Assembly (NCBI GenBank): GCA_016786495.1
Contig: JAEUUJ010000075.1
Span: forward strand, 1 to 64,000
DNA: 64,000 nucleotides
Reading direction: 5' to 3'
Source of the DNA: Cyclobacteriaceae bacterium
GTDB lineage: Bacteria > Bacteroidota > Bacteroidia > Cytophagales > Cyclobacteriaceae
Both the position numbers and the translations under genes were made by a program. This document shows positions 27,579 through 35,530 of the stretch, piece by piece. Under the pieces are notes generated by a model that worked only from the letters and a program-made list of their open reading frames with translations, ran no database searches and was not told the DNA's origin. How positions within the stretch are numbered: the stretch's first letter is position 1; each line of letters opens with the position of its first letter.

Positions 27579-27916
27579 GTTTGGTGAAGAGTTTTGGATC
27601 CGCCTTTCGCGGATTTACCGCAGCCGTGCGGGAGCAACGCAACCTGAAAATTCATCTGGGCGTGGCGTTACTCGTTACCGCACTGGGTTTCTGGTTTGAT
27701 GTATCGGGTACCGATTGGTGTATTTTGGTGATCATGATCGGGCTTGTGATCGCGGCCGAGCTAATAAACACCGCATTGGAAAATCTCACCGATCTCGTAA
27801 CACAGGAATTTCATCCGCTTGCCGGAAAAGTGAAAGACATGGCCGCTGCGTCCGTTTTAGTTCTCTCGATAATTTCAGTTATTGTGGGCTTTATTGTTTT
27901 CTATAAGTATGTCTGA
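27575..27916 (+). CDS. dgkA: Diacylglycerol/undecaprenol kinase, DgkA family
   Basis: A 113-residue small membrane kinase. Three hydrophobic segments (about 28-45, 48-66, 92-112) and the family signature AAELINTALENLTDL followed by KVKDMAAASV are present. In many bacteria such proteins phosphorylate undecaprenol rather than diacylglycerol, recycling the lipid carrier for glycan synthesis, which would suit the context. The ATG overlaps the preceding stop and its end overlaps tatD by 8 bp. Confidence 0.88.
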   Translation: MSLVKSFGSAFRGFTAAVREQRNLKIHLGVALLVTALGFWFDVSGTDWCILVIMIGLVIAAELINTALENLTDLVTQEFHPLAGKVKDMAAASVLVLSIISVIVGFIVFYKYV

Positions 27917-28682
27917 CTACTGGATCGACACCCACGCGCATATTTTTGCCAAAGAGTTTGACGCTGACCGCGATGACATGATGCGGCATGCACAGGATCA
28001 TTCCATCGGGAAAATATTCATGCCGAACATCGATCACACCACGATCGACCGGATGCTGGAGCTTGAGGCTAAATACCCTGCGGTGTGTTATTCCATGATG
28101 GGTTTGCATCCGTGCCATGTGAAGAAAGATTTTGAAAAGGAATTGTACATCGTGGAGAACTGGCTGAATAAACGAAAGTTCTCAGCGGTAGGAGAGATGG
28201 GCACCGATTTGTACTGGGATAAAACGTTTTGGGATCAGCAGGTGGAGGCGTTTACCATTCAGGTGGGGTTTGCCCGGAAACACAACCTGCCGATTGTTGT
28301 GCACTGCCGCGAGAGCATTGACCAAACACTGGAACTCGTGGAGAAACTTCAGGATGGAAAACTGAAAGGCGTATTTCATTGCTTCACCGGTTCAAAAGAA
28401 CAGGCTGAAAAACTCGTGAAACTAGGGTTTTACCTGGGGATTGGCGGAGTTGCAACCTTTAAAAAGGGCGGAATGGAAAATGTTCTTCCGCACGTCCCGC
28501 TCGACCGGATTGTGCTCGAAACCGACAGCCCGTATCTCGCGCCAACCCCGCACCGCGGCAAGCGCAACGAACCTGCATACATTCCGCTCATTGCGCAGCG
28601 CGTGGCAGAACTGAAAAATACTAACTTGGCCGAAGTGCAGCGGGCGACTACGCACAATGCGCTTACACTTTTCAACGCATGA
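27909..28682 (+). CDS. tatD: TatD-family metal-dependent DNase
   Basis: A 257-residue TIM-barrel hydrolase from ATG 27909 (MSDYWIDTHAHIF); an upstream in-frame ATT/ATG-like start at 27882 is less likely. Metal ligands appear in DTHAHIF, EMGTDLYWD, VVHCRE, HCFTGS and ETDSPYLAP, all intact. TatD enzymes trim 3' ends of DNA in repair and during apoptosis-like DNA decay. It overlaps the DgkA gene by 8 bp and its stop overlaps the asparaginase start (ATGA). Confidence 0.92.
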   Translation: MSDYWIDTHAHIFAKEFDADRDDMMRHAQDHSIGKIFMPNIDHTTIDRMLELEAKYPAVCYSMMGLHPCHVKKDFEKELYIVENWLNKRKFSAVGEMGTDLYWDKTFWDQQVEAFTIQVGFARKHNLPIVVHCRESIDQTLELVEKLQDGKLKGVFHCFTGSKEQAEKLVKLGFYLGIGGVATFKKGGMENVLPHVPLDRIVLETDSPYLAPTPHRGKRNEPAYIPLIAQRVAELKNTNLAEVQRATTHNALTLFNA

Positions 28683-29743
28683 ACACGAAAACGATACTCG
28701 TTAACACGGCTTCGCCCGACAAGGCCCGGTCTAAAGTATTGATTATTTATACGGGTGGAACGTTTGGGATGGCGCACGATAAAGACGGAACACTGATCCC
28801 GTTCGATTTCGGGTTGATCCTCGAACACTTGCCTACGCTGCGAACCATGTCGCTGCACCTTACGGTGGTGTCGTTCGAACATCCGATCGATTCTTCCAAC
28901 ATCAATCCGGAGCACTGGCAACTGCTGGCACAGATCATCTCCGATCATTATAATACGCATGACGGCTGCGTTATCCTTCACGGAACGGATACGATGGCGT
29001 ACACCGCCTCGGCCCTGAGCTTCATGCTGGAAGGACTGGCGAAGCCGGTGATTTTAACCGGTGCGCAGTTGCCCATCAGCGAACCGCGGTCGGACGCACG
29101 CGAAAATTTGATCACGGCATTAGACATTGCTTCCGCGAAAGAGAATGGCGTGCCTGTTGTTCCGGAAGTTTGCATTTACTTCGATTACGAATTGCTTCGG
29201 GGTAACCGGTCGAAGAAGGTCGAGAGCATGCAGTTCGATGCATTTGATTCAGGCAACTATCCGCCTTTGGCGAAAGCAGGGGTGAAGATCGACTATAATC
29301 GTTCCGCGATTCGAAAAGCCGCGACTCATAACGGGCTTCATGTACACCAGGCATTCGATGCGGGTATTGCAATTCTGAAACTTTTCCCAGGCATCAGCCG
29401 GCCGATTGTTGAATCGATCCTGAAGACTCCCGGATTGAAAGCATTGATCCTGGAGACGTATGGCTCGGGCAACGCCCCAACGGTGCCATGGCTGATTGAT
29501 GCGCTTAAGGCTGCAATCGACAGCGGGATCATCGTGGTGAACATCTCGCAATGTCCCGGAGGAATGGTGTTGCAGGGCCGGTACGAAACGAGCCGGGATT
29601 TGCTGCGGATCGGGGTAATCAGCGGTGCCGACATGACGAGTGAAGCAGCGGTAACCAAATTGATGTTGTTGCTGGGCGGGCATGCGCCTGAGCAGGTGAA
29701 AGCGATGATCAGCAAATCGGTTGCGGGCGAGCTTACCGAATAA
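28679..29743 (+). CDS. ansA: Type I L-asparaginase
   Basis: A 354-residue cytoplasmic asparaginase hydrolysing asparagine to aspartate and ammonia. The two catalytic threonine motifs are IYTGGTFGM (N-terminal) and HGTDTMAYTASALS, and the GAQLPISEPRSDARENL segment follows as in AnsA. The last residues fit the C-terminal domain. Start ATG 28679 overlaps the tatD stop. It closes the run that begins at 24677. Confidence 0.92.
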   Translation: MNTKTILVNTASPDKARSKVLIIYTGGTFGMAHDKDGTLIPFDFGLILEHLPTLRTMSLHLTVVSFEHPIDSSNINPEHWQLLAQIISDHYNTHDGCVILHGTDTMAYTASALSFMLEGLAKPVILTGAQLPISEPRSDARENLITALDIASAKENGVPVVPEVCIYFDYELLRGNRSKKVESMQFDAFDSGNYPPLAKAGVKIDYNRSAIRKAATHNGLHVHQAFDAGIAILKLFPGISRPIVESILKTPGLKALILETYGSGNAPTVPWLIDALKAAIDSGIIVVNISQCPGGMVLQGRYETSRDLLRIGVISGADMTSEAAVTKLMLLLGGHAPEQVKAMISKSVAGELTE

Positions 29744-29779
29744 GATAGAAGCCGGCCTCGCACGGTTGACGGATTTGAT

Positions 29780-29787
29780 TATATTTG
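29780..29787 (+). promoter_or_regulatory. -7 box for tRNA-Ser
   Basis: TATATTTG is a perfect match to the Bacteroidota -7 consensus TAnnTTTG and lies 14 bp before the mature tRNA. A clear -33 TTG at the right distance is missing (the nearest TTG is 11 bp upstream of the box). Confidence 0.5.
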
Positions 29788-29800
29788 CGCCCTCATTCCC

Positions 29801-29887
29801 GGAGAGGTGTCCGAGTGGTTGAAGGAGCACGCCTGGAAAGTGTGTATACCTGAAAGGGTATCGCGGGTTCGAATCCCGCTCTCTCCG
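29801..29887 (+). tRNA. tRNA-Ser, anticodon GGA
   Basis: An 87-nt class II tRNA. The acceptor stem GGAGAGG pairs with TCTCTCC before discriminator G (29887). The anticodon loop CTGGAAA gives anticodon GGA, reading UCC/UCU serine codons. A long variable arm (TGTGTATACCTGAAAGGGTA region) and T arm GCGGGTTCGAATCCCGC confirm serine class II. CCA is not encoded. Its end is followed within two bases by a structured repeat and the accessory island. Confidence 0.96.
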
Positions 29888-29888
29888 C

Positions 29889-30003
29889 AAACCCATTCAT
29901 GCCTTCTTAGAAGGCATTTTTTATGGAACGAGCGTACCGGGCGTGCCCGGTGAAGCGAGGAACATAAAAATGAAAGGCACGCAGTGCCGGCATGAATGGG
30001 TTT
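29889..30003. repeat. 115-bp structured inverted-repeat element
   Basis: AAACCCATTCATGCC (29889-29903) is the exact reverse complement of GGCATGAATGGGTTT (29989-30003). Inside are further stems: GCCTTC/GAAGGC (29901-29915), CATTTTTTATG against CATAAAAATG (29915-29925, 29963-29972), ACCGGGC/GCCCGGT (29936-29951) and GGCAC/GTGCC (29976-29988). The left hairpin followed by T6 also serves as the tRNA terminator. The whole element could fold into a branched stem in RNA or a cruciform in DNA. No target duplication is obvious. Confidence 0.75.
29901..29925 (+). terminator. Terminator after tRNA-Ser
   Basis: Stem GCCTTC, loop TTA, GAAGGC then ATTTTTTAT: a rho-independent terminator 13 bp after the tRNA, nested within the larger inverted-repeat element. 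Confidence 0.75.
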
Positions 30004-30051
30004 AAGCCGCCCCCACCAGGGATCAATGAGGTTAATACGGCTCTTTCCGCT

Positions 30052-30390
30052 TTAATTCTCAATCAGTTCAACAATTCTCTCATCGTTAAAGTCGTCATCA
30101 ACGTACTTGCACGTTCTATTCTTGACGCTGATGGCAAACTCTTTATCTGCCATTTCCTGAGTGGAAAAGATAGCCTTGGTATGGGGCGCGATATAATAAG
30201 CTATATAATCCGAATCGTGCGGTGTTATATCAACATCCTTATACCGTTCATTTGGTAAAATACCGCACCGCAACGGCGTGTATTGCTGTTCTAGCGCCTT
30301 CTTCCATAAAGGAGAATCTATCTGGTTGGTCCAGTATTGGCAATTGGTTTTTGAAGCTCTGACAAAGGTTGTCAGTGTGAACTCTGACAA
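30052..30390 (-). pseudogene. Possible truncated hypothetical gene
   Basis: An open frame of 112 codons whose only upstream start before an in-frame TGA is TTG at 30390; no ATG occurs until residue 80. The sequence looks protein-like (PLRCGILPNERYKDVDITP, then PHDSDYIAYYIAPHTKAIF and an acidic C-terminus) but matches no family I know. Its first codons lie in a cluster of palindromes (30359-30390). It may be the 3' part of a gene whose 5' end was lost at the island edge, or a small gene with a TTG start. Confidence 0.4.
30359..30390. promoter_or_regulatory. Cluster of TTGTCAG/CTGACAA palindromes
   Basis: CTGACAA (30359-30365), TTGTCAG (30369-30375) and CTGACAA (30384-30390) form two overlapping perfect 7-bp inverted repeats with 3-bp and 8-bp spacers. 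It lies about 72 bp before the plus-strand gene at 30462, a fitting place for an operator of the island. Confidence 0.5.
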
Positions 30391-30461
30391 GATGTGTCAA
30401 GACGTTTTTTGCTGAAGAATCGTAAAAATAAAAGGGAGTATTTTTATAAATAAAAAAGTCT

Positions 30462-31286
30462 ATGGACGAAAATAATACTGAAAGAGAAATTCAGGATCAG
30501 TTAGCAAATTGGGCTGGTCGCATAAGGGATATTGCAATGGACATTTGCGCACAAGCTTTAGGGCAAAGGGTAACACTAAAGGAAAAGTATATTTTAGGTA
30601 TGCTTCAAAGGCAAGCTGGAGTTTTAAGGTCAGTGCAAACCAATCTTGCTACCGAAAGTCATGTGAACCAAACCGCTACCTTTATTCTTTTGCGTTGCCT
30701 GCTGGATGACTTTATTACGCTTTTGTATTACCAATCAAGGGAATGGCAGGAATCAGATATTATTAAACATACAGCAACAGCTTACGATAAACGTTTGAAG
30801 ATGGTGAAGAATTCAAAGGATATTAATGTAAAGTATTTTGAAGGAACTGCACCGGGTTTGCCGACAGAAGAGTATTATAAACAAGAACTTCAGGACTTTT
30901 ACGACAATCCAGCAAATGATATATACTTTAAAAATGTAGCCAGGCGAGAATGGAAATCCTTTATAGCTACTACTAATATCATTACACAACTTCCGATCAA
31001 CGGAATAAGTCGTGCCAACGCTCATTCTTTAACGCTTTGGCAACTGTATTCAACTTATGTTCATTATTCGAGTGTCACCCAACAGCTTGAAAACTCGAAT
31101 ACCGGAAGCAGAAAGATTGAACTGCTCCAACTTCAAGAGGCCTTAAGCTATGTATATAAGACCTTGATGCTTGCTTCTCACGTCTTAGGCCGTTATGGCA
31201 TAAGACACGAATTTAGAGATACGACAGATGTTTACGCTGAAATCTTTGAAGGTTATAATGATGAAGTTAATCCAGATGCGGAATAA
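30462..31286 (+). CDS. Unrecognised all-helical protein of the accessory island
   Basis: A 274-residue soluble protein, predicted mostly helical, with no signal peptide or membrane segment. Notable segments are FILLRCLLDDFITLLYYQS (about 73-91), where an arginine and two aspartates lie in a hydrophobic helix, and VLGRYGIRHEFRD near the C-terminus (an R-x4-H spacing, but without the usual polar residue after the arginine). A relation to HEPN or DUF5677-like helical proteins is possible but not shown. It is A+T-richer than the flanking housekeeping genes and precedes the HEPN gene by 84 bp. Confidence 0.7.
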   Translation: MDENNTEREIQDQLANWAGRIRDIAMDICAQALGQRVTLKEKYILGMLQRQAGVLRSVQTNLATESHVNQTATFILLRCLLDDFITLLYYQSREWQESDIIKHTATAYDKRLKMVKNSKDINVKYFEGTAPGLPTEEYYKQELQDFYDNPANDIYFKNVARREWKSFIATTNIITQLPINGISRANAHSLTLWQLYSTYVHYSSVTQQLENSNTGSRKIELLQLQEALSYVYKTLMLASHVLGRYGIRHEFRDTTDVYAEIFEGYNDEVNPDAE

Positions 31287-31334
31287 TATTTTACGCGCCT
31301 CTTGGGCACGTACTAGCTAACTAATTGAAATACA

Positions 31335-31342
31335 TATCTTTG
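31335..31342 (+). promoter_or_regulatory. -7 box before the HEPN gene
   Basis: TATCTTTG is a perfect TAnnTTTG match 28 bp before the ATG at 31371. No convincing -33 TTG is at the usual distance. It suggests that the HEPN-membrane protein-helicase genes form their own unit. Confidence 0.45.
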
Positions 31343-31370
31343 TAGCACCCCAACCCGGTAAATTATTCGA

Positions 31371-32132
31371 ATGACTAACAGGAGATACTACCCAACCAAC
31401 AAAGAATTAGCTTTTGTTTGGCTTAACAACGACATATCAATAGAATTCTTCTTATTGACTGATTTCTTAGAAAGCACTGCCGGTTTGCTTGTTAAAGAAA
31501 CAAAAAGGTTGAAGGAGGAAATGAAGCAGCAAAAGCTCAAGTACAGGAACGATAGAGAATCATTATATCAAATTGATGAATATTATAGTGAAGGGTTAGC
31601 ACGACACGGTGAAGCTTTCAAGGCAATCTTGTACAACACTACTTTTGTTTCGGCTGTTTCGCTGTTTGAGTACTTACTTAAAAAAGTATGTCAGTTTTAT
31701 TACAAAGAGCATACGCTTACGGTTGAAGATATTCGGGCTAACGGTAACATAGCCACGTATCGGAAGTATATTGAAAAGGTCGTCAAAATTGATTTAAGCC
31801 ATTTAGATGACCAATGGAAACTGATTGAGAAGTACAATGCAGTTCGAAATGCTGTTGTACACGATGATGCTAATATTAATCCAAAGAACAAACCAAATCT
31901 AACGGGACAAGATGGCTATGTATTCCTGTCCAAGTCTCCATATATCAAATTTGAAAGGGCTGGATCAGGAAAATTCAAAATCATTGATCCAAAATTCATT
32001 GCTGATTTCATTGCATTGGCTGAAAAGTACTTTGACGGTCTTACTGAGAAGTTAGAAGTGCAATTGATTGAATCGTTGACAGAGGATAAGAAGGTTGTGA
32101 AGAAGAAGGTTGTAAAAAAGAAGAAGAAATAA
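31371..32132 (+). CDS. HEPN-type protein, probable RNase toxin/effector
   Basis: A 253-residue protein. The helix FVSAVSLFEYLLKKVCQFYY (about 92-111) and the later helix with KYNAVRNAVVHDD hold the HEPN signature R159-N-x3-H164 (R-x4-H, polar residue after Arg). Active HEPN proteins are metal-independent RNases used in toxin-antitoxin and phage-defence systems. The C-terminus ends in a lysine-rich tail (KKKVVKKKKK) that could bind RNA or acidic membrane. Its TAA shares a base with the ATG of the next gene (TAATG), so the small membrane protein is made with it. The upstream half is charged and unassigned. Confidence 0.7.
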   Translation: MTNRRYYPTNKELAFVWLNNDISIEFFLLTDFLESTAGLLVKETKRLKEEMKQQKLKYRNDRESLYQIDEYYSEGLARHGEAFKAILYNTTFVSAVSLFEYLLKKVCQFYYKEHTLTVEDIRANGNIATYRKYIEKVVKIDLSHLDDQWKLIEKYNAVRNAVVHDDANINPKNKPNLTGQDGYVFLSKSPYIKFERAGSGKFKIIDPKFIADFIALAEKYFDGLTEKLEVQLIESLTEDKKVVKKKVVKKKKK

Positions 32133-32563
32133 TGGGACAGGTAGCTACCGATCTAATACAACTCACTTCTTTACCCCTTGAAATAGTGGGTTTTGTTTTA
32201 ACCATCATTGAAATTTTTAATCAGGAAAAGCACCTAAGAATTCAAAAGCAAGTTGTGGGTTATCTTGAAAGAACGGATACTTTCTTCAATAAGTATAACC
32301 GTTTCAAGTTTTGGCTAATTGGTTTCTGTATGGTCGTCCCAATGATTGTTGGACTCTTTGTTGGTCAGCTTCCAGATGACAACCCCTACAAAGTGATTGA
32401 TGAAATCTGGTTATTTCTTTTTACTGGTTGGTTTGCTGCAACTGTAACTTATAACATTTTTTCCAAGCTGTTACCAGACAAGAAACTGTTAGCGTTTGGC
32501 CTTGCTTTAACTACGTTTGGTATAATGGGTGAAATCTTTCAGGTAATGTCAATCTTTGAATAA
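32132..32563 (+). CDS. Small membrane protein coupled to the HEPN gene
   Basis: A 143-residue protein with about four hydrophobic segments (roughly 12-28, 60-78, 90-108, 119-138) separated by a polar stretch (NQEKHLRIQKQVVGYLERTD). No family is recognised. Its start overlaps the stop of the HEPN gene by one base, indicating tight co-expression. It could be a membrane anchor, a sensor or a pore-forming effector controlled by the HEPN protein; this is inference from context only. Confidence 0.7.
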   Translation: MGQVATDLIQLTSLPLEIVGFVLTIIEIFNQEKHLRIQKQVVGYLERTDTFFNKYNRFKFWLIGFCMVVPMIVGLFVGQLPDDNPYKVIDEIWLFLFTGWFAATVTYNIFSKLLPDKKLLAFGLALTTFGIMGEIFQVMSIFE

Positions 32564-32631
32564 AGATCAAAGCCACTAAACAAATAAAAACAGGCTTTAA
32601 TCAAATCAAACTTTGCTTTTGAAAAATATAG

Positions 32632-34050
32632 ATGATAGACTATTCAAAATACTTCGACTTCAAACTCAAGTCGCAGCAGGTAAGAGCGTTTCAGGAGATC
32701 GTTGATTTTATAAAAAGTGATCAGCGAGTTTTTATTCTAAATGGATACGCGGGTACTGGAAAAACGACCTTAATGAGTGGCTTGATTAATTGGCTTAATC
32801 AGCAGAGAATCGATGTTGTGCTTCTCGCCTCAACCGGCAGAGCATCTAAGATTCTATCCAATAAAACACAAAATAAATCAAGTACCGTTCATAGTCACAT
32901 CTATCGCTTCCAAGAACTCAGTGCTGATCTGGAGAAAATGAGTAAGTCGAAGTCTAAAAATGGGCAGATCAGACTTGTCTTTGACTTAAAAACAATGAAT
33001 TCGACAGCAGAGACGATCTATATTGTTGACGAATCATCTATGATTTCGGATGCCCATGAGCAGGCGGGTTCGTTCGCCAAATTCGGAAGTGGTGATTTGT
33101 TGAGCGATTTATTGACATATGATACAATGGGGAAATATATTTTTGTGGGTGATCCATGTCAGTTGCCTCCAATTGAGCAAAGTACCTCGCCGGCGTTGTC
33201 AAAAGATTACATATCAAGTAAATTCTCACTTTCAGCCTCTGAGTTTGAGTTAACTGACATCATCAGACAGAGCGATGACAGCGGTATCATTAGAGCTTCA
33301 TTCGGGATTCGCGAACTGTTCCGAGCAAACCCTGCACAAAAATGGGCCAAGTTACCCCTGAGAGGATTTGAGAATGTAGAATTTCACGATTCGCATGTGA
33401 GTTTGATTGGTGCTTACATTAAAGACATCAGAGACAATGGTTTTGATAGTGCAACTCTTATATGCCAGACAAATAGCCATTGTCACGATATTAACAAAAT
33501 TGTCAGGTCAGCATTGGGAAGGGAAAGTCAGGTTTCGGTTGGTGATTTATTAATGGTGACTCAAAACAATCATTTATCCAGTCTTGTAAATGGCGATCAT
33601 GTAATTGTAAAGGCCGTTCTCCATCGAGAAAAGCGGTGTGGATTAACATTTGTATGGGTGGAGGTTCAGGAGCAGTTTTCAAAAATTAGACAATCTTCAT
33701 TTTTGATTGAAGAGATATTATACACGAAGGATACAAATCTTACCGCTGAACAACATCGTGAATTAATGTTGGATTTCTACTTACGAATGAAGGCTAAAGG
33801 TATTTATCAAGGCGATGAACAGTTTAATGATGAGATGCTTACTGATCCATACCTCAATGCAATTAAATCTGTCTTCGGGTATGCCTTGACTTGTCACAAA
33901 TGTCAAGGCGGTGAGTGGGATAATGTTTATTTGTATTTAGATAACAAAATTCAGGGATTACCCAGGCCTCAAATCTATCAATGGTGGTACACAGCTGTAA
34001 CACGAACTAAGAAAAATTTGCATGTCGTTGATGATTGGTTTATCTCTTAG
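32632..34050 (+). CDS. RecD-like superfamily 1 helicase
   Basis: A 472-residue ATP-dependent DNA helicase of SF1B. Motif I is GYAGTGKTT (38-46), motif II IVDESSM, motif III VGDPCQLPPI, and the C-terminal half has TCHKCQGGEWDNVYL (UvrD_C_2 motif V region) and WYTAVTRTKK (motif VI). There is no nuclease or RecD N-terminal domain, so it acts alone or with another subunit. It follows the membrane protein gene by 68 bp, in the A+T-rich island, and is the last plus-strand gene of the island. Confidence 0.88.
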   Translation: MIDYSKYFDFKLKSQQVRAFQEIVDFIKSDQRVFILNGYAGTGKTTLMSGLINWLNQQRIDVVLLASTGRASKILSNKTQNKSSTVHSHIYRFQELSADLEKMSKSKSKNGQIRLVFDLKTMNSTAETIYIVDESSMISDAHEQAGSFAKFGSGDLLSDLLTYDTMGKYIFVGDPCQLPPIEQSTSPALSKDYISSKFSLSASEFELTDIIRQSDDSGIIRASFGIRELFRANPAQKWAKLPLRGFENVEFHDSHVSLIGAYIKDIRDNGFDSATLICQTNSHCHDINKIVRSALGRESQVSVGDLLMVTQNNHLSSLVNGDHVIVKAVLHREKRCGLTFVWVEVQEQFSKIRQSSFLIEEILYTKDTNLTAEQHRELMLDFYLRMKAKGIYQGDEQFNDEMLTDPYLNAIKSVFGYALTCHKCQGGEWDNVYLYLDNKIQGLPRPQIYQWWYTAVTRTKKNLHVVDDWFIS

Positions 34051-34153
34051 CTTTCTGGCGAGTAGTTTTTTACCAACTAGCTCTTTGTCCTCACTTTTTG
34101 CGTTACTGTAACAGCGTTTTGTATTTTTTAAGGCAGATTGCTTTTACCCAACC

Positions 34154-35233
34154 TCACAACTTCAGCTTCTTTACCTTTTTCTCGGATGTTTGATCCGATA
34201 GCAGCACTGCCCAAGGCTTGGTGTCATCAATTTTCTCGAAGATGATTTTCATTACTGCCAGTCCGGGGATAGCCAGGAACATTCCGGGTACACCGCAGAT
34301 CACACCTCCGATCAGGATGCCGACAATGGTTACCAATGCGTTAATCTTCACTTTATTTCCAACAATCAACGGCATTCCGAAATTGTTGTCCAGAAATTGA
34401 ACTACGCCCAGAATAGCACCTACCCAAATCGCATCGGTTGCGTTTTCAGAGCTAACCAAGGTGATCAGAATACAGATGACGTTCGCCACCATGATGCCGA
34501 TGTACGGAATATTGTTGAGCAACGCAGCCAGTAGTGCCAGAAACACCGCGTAGCGAATACCCAGGATCAGGAAACCGACAACGTTAAGTGCAAATACCAA
34601 TACCGTTTCAATGAACAAGCCCAGCACGTAAGCCCGTGCTACCATGGTTGACTCGAATAAGATTCCTTCTACTCTTCGCTCGCTCGCATTGCTGAAGCTG
34701 TCAACAAGAAACTTTTTGATGGTTTCCTTGTAGAATAGAATGAGAAAGGTATAAATCGGAATGAGTAACGTAAAGGTCAAAAGTCCTGTGAGTGAAAGAA
34801 ATGTTGCGCTCATCGCTTTAGGTGCCAGTGTTTTCAACTTCGACATACCGTCCTCAAGGTAATCTGCCTGCTTAGCTTCTGAAAGCCCTAACTGGTTGCC
34901 CAGCCATTCCTGAGCCTGGGTGGCAAATTCGGTGAAACGTGTTTTTAACGTTTCCGAGTCATCAAAGAAGTGAATTATCTGTCGCGATAGCAGGAACAAG
35001 ATGCCGGCCACTACCACGATGGAGACCAGTAACGGAAGAAGGATGGAAATCGCTTTCGGGATTCGCTTCGCAACAAGAAAGTTGACAACGGGAAGCAGCA
35101 GGGTCGATAGTAATACAGAGAAGAGAATAGGAAGAATAACACCCTGACCGAGGTAAAGCGCGGTGAGGATCAGTGCAATTGAAATCAAGTTGAAACTTAA
35201 TTTCTCGTAAAAGGGCTTTCGTTTGGTTTCCAT
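34154..35233 (-). CDS. AI-2E family transporter
   Basis: A 359-residue inner-membrane protein of the AI-2E transporter family (PF01594), named for TqsA, which exports the quorum signal AI-2; many members carry other substrates. Paired N-terminal helices, a large middle soluble region (about 80-150) and four to five C-terminal helices with the LLNNIPYIG and GVICGVPGMFLAIP motifs fit the family. Its start is ATG 35233. The 103 bp between it and the helicase marks the right edge of the island. Confidence 0.87.
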   Translation of the reverse strand: METKRKPFYEKLSFNLISIALILTALYLGQGVILPILFSVLLSTLLLPVVNFLVAKRIPKAISILLPLLVSIVVVAGILFLLSRQIIHFFDDSETLKTRFTEFATQAQEWLGNQLGLSEAKQADYLEDGMSKLKTLAPKAMSATFLSLTGLLTFTLLIPIYTFLILFYKETIKKFLVDSFSNASERRVEGILFESTMVARAYVLGLFIETVLVFALNVVGFLILGIRYAVFLALLAALLNNIPYIGIMVANVICILITLVSSENATDAIWVGAILGVVQFLDNNFGMPLIVGNKVKINALVTIVGILIGGVICGVPGMFLAIPGLAVMKIIFEKIDDTKPWAVLLSDQTSEKKVKKLKL

Positions 35234-35482
35234 AAATTATTTAACATGTTGCATCACGTGTTGAATGCAGTTTGGTTAATAACAGGAAGTATTTCCCCAG
35301 CATGAGTCAATTACTTCCTTTGCTGCGTGATTCCACACGTCCAATGCAGGCTATTCGGCCTTCTCCGGCATACTGCTCCATGCGGTTACTATCGGTTGCG
35401 CAAATCGTTCACCACGTTATGTGGTCGAGCCGGAGCAAACTACCTTTTCGAGGGGCGGAGATCGTTCCGGCACGTTATCTTG
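35234..35482. other. Intergenic region without recognised content
   Basis: Between the AI-2E transporter start and the terminator of the OmpA gene. I see no convincing gene or RNA; a promoter for the transporter must lie near 35240-35290 but no TAnnTTTG box was found. Confidence 0.5.
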
Positions 35483-35514
35483 AAAAAAAAGAAGGCTCCT
35501 GTTGGGGAGCCTTC
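35483..35514 (-). terminator. Terminator of the OmpA-family gene
   Basis: On the minus strand AAGGCTCC, loop, GGAGCCTT is followed by a run of eight T, 17 bp after the stop of the OmpA-family gene. Confidence 0.8.
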
Positions 35515-35530
35515 CGGATGTCAGTCTGAC

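Noticed and set aside
29889-30003. Classical insertion sequence or MITE
   Set aside because: Terminal inverted repeats exist, but no target-site duplication or second copy was seen, so it is reported only as a structured repeat.
29801-34150. Duplicate of the tRNA-Ser 3' end as island attachment site
   Set aside because: No copy of the T-arm/acceptor sequence was found at the right side of the island, and no integrase gene is present.
35272-35529. Plus-strand frame between the AI-2E transporter and OmpA genes
   Set aside because: It runs through the terminator hairpin of the OmpA gene and has no protein-like features.
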